From: Rhizophagus irregularis | Taxonomy: Eukaryota; Glomeromycota; Glomeromycetes; Glomerales; Glomeraceae | NCBI RefSeq assembly: GCF_026210795.1 | Contig: NC_089453.1 | Coordinates: forward strand, 3,288,501-3,352,500 | DNA: 64,000 bases | Direction of reading: 5' to 3' | Shown: piece by piece, positions 61,191 through 64,000 of the stretch | How positions within the stretch are numbered: position 1 is the stretch's first letter | How the letters are laid out: the number at the start of each line of letters is the position of its first letter | The notes under the pieces: generated by a model | Seen by the model: only the letters and a program-made list of their open reading frames with translations | What the model was told of the DNA's origin: nothing | Database searches by the model: none | Program-made: the position numbers and the translations under genes

Positions 61191-62284
61191 ATGAGTTTAA
61201 ATCAATATAACAATAGAATTTTTGTTTTATATTTATATGAATTAGATTTTATATAATATTAGCAAGTTTTTTATTTTCTAAGTAAAAAAAAATACACTTA
61301 ATCTAACTAAAAAATCACACATAGGATATTTATTTATTCAATAAAAAGTATTTATTATCGAAAAAATAGAAAAAATAAATTAGTAAATATTAAGAAAAAA
61401 ATTATTGAAAATAAAAAATCATGTACACAGCAATCCAATAGATCCGATCACCGATCTAGAGACGACGATGATAAAATATGTATAAAAATAAATAAATAAA
61501 TTACACAAAAAAAACACAGTATTAGTATAGATTATATAGAGAAAAAAAGCAGGATGAAAATATTAAAAATTCAGTCTTAAAAAAAATTGAAAAAAAATTA
61601 TTAAATCTTGGTTAAAAAATTCCGGTAGGTAGCAAGTAAGTAACGGAAATTGGCTAAGTAAGTAACATAAAATTACTATTTTGGGCCAATTTACGTTACT
61701 CTCCAGTCTCTCCTTATATAAGGCACGGAACGTAAAGTCAATTATATTTACTTTACGTTACTCCCCTTACTAATATAAACTTTGATTTATAAAATGCCTT
61801 GTGGCGCCTCAACCCTTTTGTATCTCAAAATGGGTTATATAAAGTACTAAATATCATCTGGGTTTTTCCAAATATGTCACATGATGTACAATATTTATTA
61901 ACCGGCTGATGTTTGATTTTTTAACTTAGCTAATTTTTGATCGGCTAAACTTAAAATTTTATTGCGAAGATATTTTTTTTAAAATTTTTTTTGCAAACAT
62001 ATTTATTCAAAATAATCTTATTTAATGAGATTTTATTTGCAAATATTAAAATTTAAGTCCCACATTTTCGATTTTAAAGAAAAAATTTACTGTATTTATT
62101 TTTAATGAATTGATACAAATAAAAAATAATAACATTAAATAAAAAAAGATAAGTAAATTACAATGATCAAGGAGAAAGATGCTAATAAAAAAATGAAATA
62201 ACAATGGAGTAATGGAAAGTAATAGAGGAAGAAAGGGAGTAAAAAGAGTAATGAGAAGTGATAGAAAACAAAAAGGAGAAATAG

Positions 62285-63005
62285 GATATGATGGATGATG
62301 AAAAGAGTGATGGGAGACGAAAAGAAGTGGTGGGAAGATGAAGAGGAGTGATGGGAGACGAAAAGAAGTGATAGAGACGAAGAGGAGTGATGGGAGACGA
62401 AGAGGAGTAATGGGAGACGAAGAGGAGTGATGGGAGACGAAGCCCTATAAAAAAAGAAAATTCGGAATTTGTCCTGAAAAGTATGGAAAATGTCCGGAAA
62501 TTTTCCGTGCGTCCGGAAAACATTCGGAAACGGTCATGTTTTGGAACATTTTCCGGACGCTCGATTCTGGACAAATTCCGGACAAATTCTAGAGTGTCAA
62601 GAAAATGTCTGGAATTTGTGCGTCCGGAAAATGTTCCAAAACGTGACCGTTTCCGAATGTTTTCCGGACGCACGGAAAATTTCTGGACATTTTCCATACT
62701 TTTCAGGACAAATTCCGAATTTTCTTTTTTTATAGGGAAGAGGAGTGATGGGAGACGAAGAGGAGTGATGGGAGACGAAGAGGAGTGATGGGAGACAAAA
62801 AGGAGTGATGTGAGACGAAAAGAAGTGATGGGAGACAAAAAAAAATGATGGGAGACGAAAAGAAGTGATGGGAGACGAAAAGAAGTGATGGGAGACGAAA
62901 AGGAGTGATGGGAGACGAAAAAAAGTGATGGAGACAAAAAGAAATGGGAGACGATGAGAGACGAAAGGAAGTGATGAGAGACAAAAAGAAATGATGGGAA
63001 GTAAA
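62285..63005. repeat. 20-bp minisatellite GTGATGGGAGACGAARAGRA
   Basis: About 20 units of a 20-bp purine-rich repeat, split by the MITE at 62,443-62,737. Minus-strand frames (Ser-Phe-Arg-Leu-Pro-Ser-Leu-Leu pattern) are direct read-through of the unit and not proteins. Confidence 0.9.
62443..62737. mobile_element. 295-bp near-perfect palindrome MITE with CCCTATAAAAAA ends
   Basis: Arms of roughly 130 bp: CCCTATAAAAAAAGAAAATT / AATTTTCTTTTTTTATAGGG, then CATTTTCCGG-type and CGTCCGGAAAA blocks near the middle, rich in TCCGGA. Flanked by an exact 3-bp duplication, AAG. It shares ends with the MITE at 34,034-34,196 but not its inner sequence. Confidence 0.88.
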
Positions 63006-63595
63006 CAGGAGAGATGGAAAATGAAAAGATGTAATAGAAATAATGAGAGATGAATAATGAGAAGTAATATGAGGTGAAAAATGATGAGAGACAAAAAATA
63101 AAAAAAAGATCATGATAGGAGGTTGGGTAATGATAAGAAACCAAGTAAAAAATAAAAAACAAACAATAAAGTAAAAAAAAATGAAATTAGTAAGAAACGA
63201 AATATAAGATAAAAACGAAATAAAAATTAAATAAAAAATAAAAAAAAGCATACCTTCATTAATTTCAGAACTGAAAGAACTAAAATATCTAAAAAAAAAC
63301 GAAATAAAATTAGTGAAAACCGAAATATGAAACAGAAACAAAATAAAAAATAATAAAAGATGAGTAAGAAACGAAACAACTGAACCTCCGGAAGAAACCA
63401 AGGAAATGAACCTATACTGAAAACGAGATTCGATAAACAAATAAACATGACGCGATCATGTGGCAAATATAAGGAGTAACGTAAAGTATTTACCAAAAAA
63501 AATTACGCTCCGTACCTTATATAAGAGAAGTAACATAATAGATCATGTGACTTTACGTTACTTACTTTGCCAATTTCTATTACTTACTTTCTATA

Positions 63596-64000
63596 TATTC
63601 TATAGTATTTTTTTTTATAAAACTTAGTAACCATCAATTAGAATGTGTCTGATAAGTAATAATGTTATTATTTTAGCTTATATACGTTTTCAATTTCATA
63701 ATTTATCAGTACTGAAATAAGAAATAATGGAACAAAAACTGCACGTTAATTTCATAAATTTCTTCTGCTGGAATTGGGCATTTGTATATAATTAATATTG
63801 TTACCATCGATTTTTGATGATTATTTAGGTAGTAACAGAAGAATGATTAAGGATCGGTTAACAACTGGTAAGGTAATAGTAGAGTGTGTATATGATAAAT
63901 AGCTGATAATCGAAAATAAATCGTGTAAAAATAGGCAAATGATGTATAACAAAGGTTAACAATTGATAATGAACACTGTGATAAATAAGACGAATTGTTT
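63596..64000. other. window end, nothing recognised
   Basis: A+T-rich sequence with no open frame of note. Confidence 0.4.

Larger units (their letters stand above)
61630..63595. mobile_element. ~2-kb inverted-repeat element with minisatellite core
   Basis: About 130-bp inverted arms. The left arm contains AAGTAAGTAAC-GGAAATTGGC, CCTTATATAAGGCACGGA and ACTTTACGTTACTCC; the right arm contains the inverse, CTCCGTACCTTATATAAG and CTTACTTTGCCAATTTC. The middle holds a minisatellite, and the right half contains long minus-strand frames that are repeat by-products. Exact ends and a duplication were not fixed. No transposase gene is visible, so it is non-autonomous. Confidence 0.72.

Noticed and set aside
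62182-63496. Minus-strand frames of 89-326 aa
   Set aside because: They read a 20-bp minisatellite and the flanking purine-rich sequence, with composition limited to Ser, Phe, Leu, Pro, His, Arg.

Overview
The window looks like nuclear DNA from an arbuscular mycorrhizal fungus, most likely Rhizophagus irregularis or a close relative. This is inferred from the very high A+T content, short GT-AG introns, and the mix of families: an RNF213-like giant ATPase, F-box proteins, a kinase with a Cys-rich head, a SAM-domain family and a Crinkler-like remnant, all set among transposon debris. No database search was possible.

Region 1 (about 1.2-13.9 kb, plus strand) holds one 12-exon gene for an RNF213/mysterin-like protein of about 3,925 aa. 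It has a CBM20-like start and two recognisable AAA+ modules but no RING finger. My splice model keeps frame through all eleven introns. One of these is a GC-AG intron that cuts the first Walker A motif.

Region 2 (13.9-29.4 kb) is gene-poor: tandem and simple repeats, short inverted-repeat elements (one nested in another), and broken genes. The broken genes are a Rhizophagus-type hypothetical gene, an unrecognised gene, a SAM-domain gene, a Crinkler-like remnant and a 0.43-kb copied piece of the RNF213-like gene.

Region 3 (29.5-31.0 kb) is an F-box gene with one in-frame stop. Its intact relative lies at 53.6-55.0 kb.

Region 4 (31,962-49,397) is the main find: a 17,436-bp DNA transposon with an exact 8-bp target-site duplication (CATCTAAT). 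Its terminal inverted repeats are nearly identical and grade into 2.2-2.5-kb arrays of a short palindromic repeat. All three genes inside lie on the minus strand: a Kyakuja-Dileera-Zisupton (KDZ)-type transposase with its DDE motifs in place, an intact 483-aa coiled-coil protein of unknown function, and an HMG-box-like protein. The transposase presumably moves the unit and the other two look like accessory cargo. Two short inverted-repeat elements have since inserted beside or in the left arm.

Region 5 (50.0-64.0 kb) holds a Mutator-like inverted-repeat element just upstream of a protein kinase gene whose tail is built from five frame-neutral mini-exons. After it come the intact F-box gene, a broken kinase fragment, a second copy of a dispersed repeat carrying a 453-bp foldback insertion, and a 2-kb inverted-repeat element with a minisatellite core. 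No tRNA, rRNA or CRISPR was recognised.
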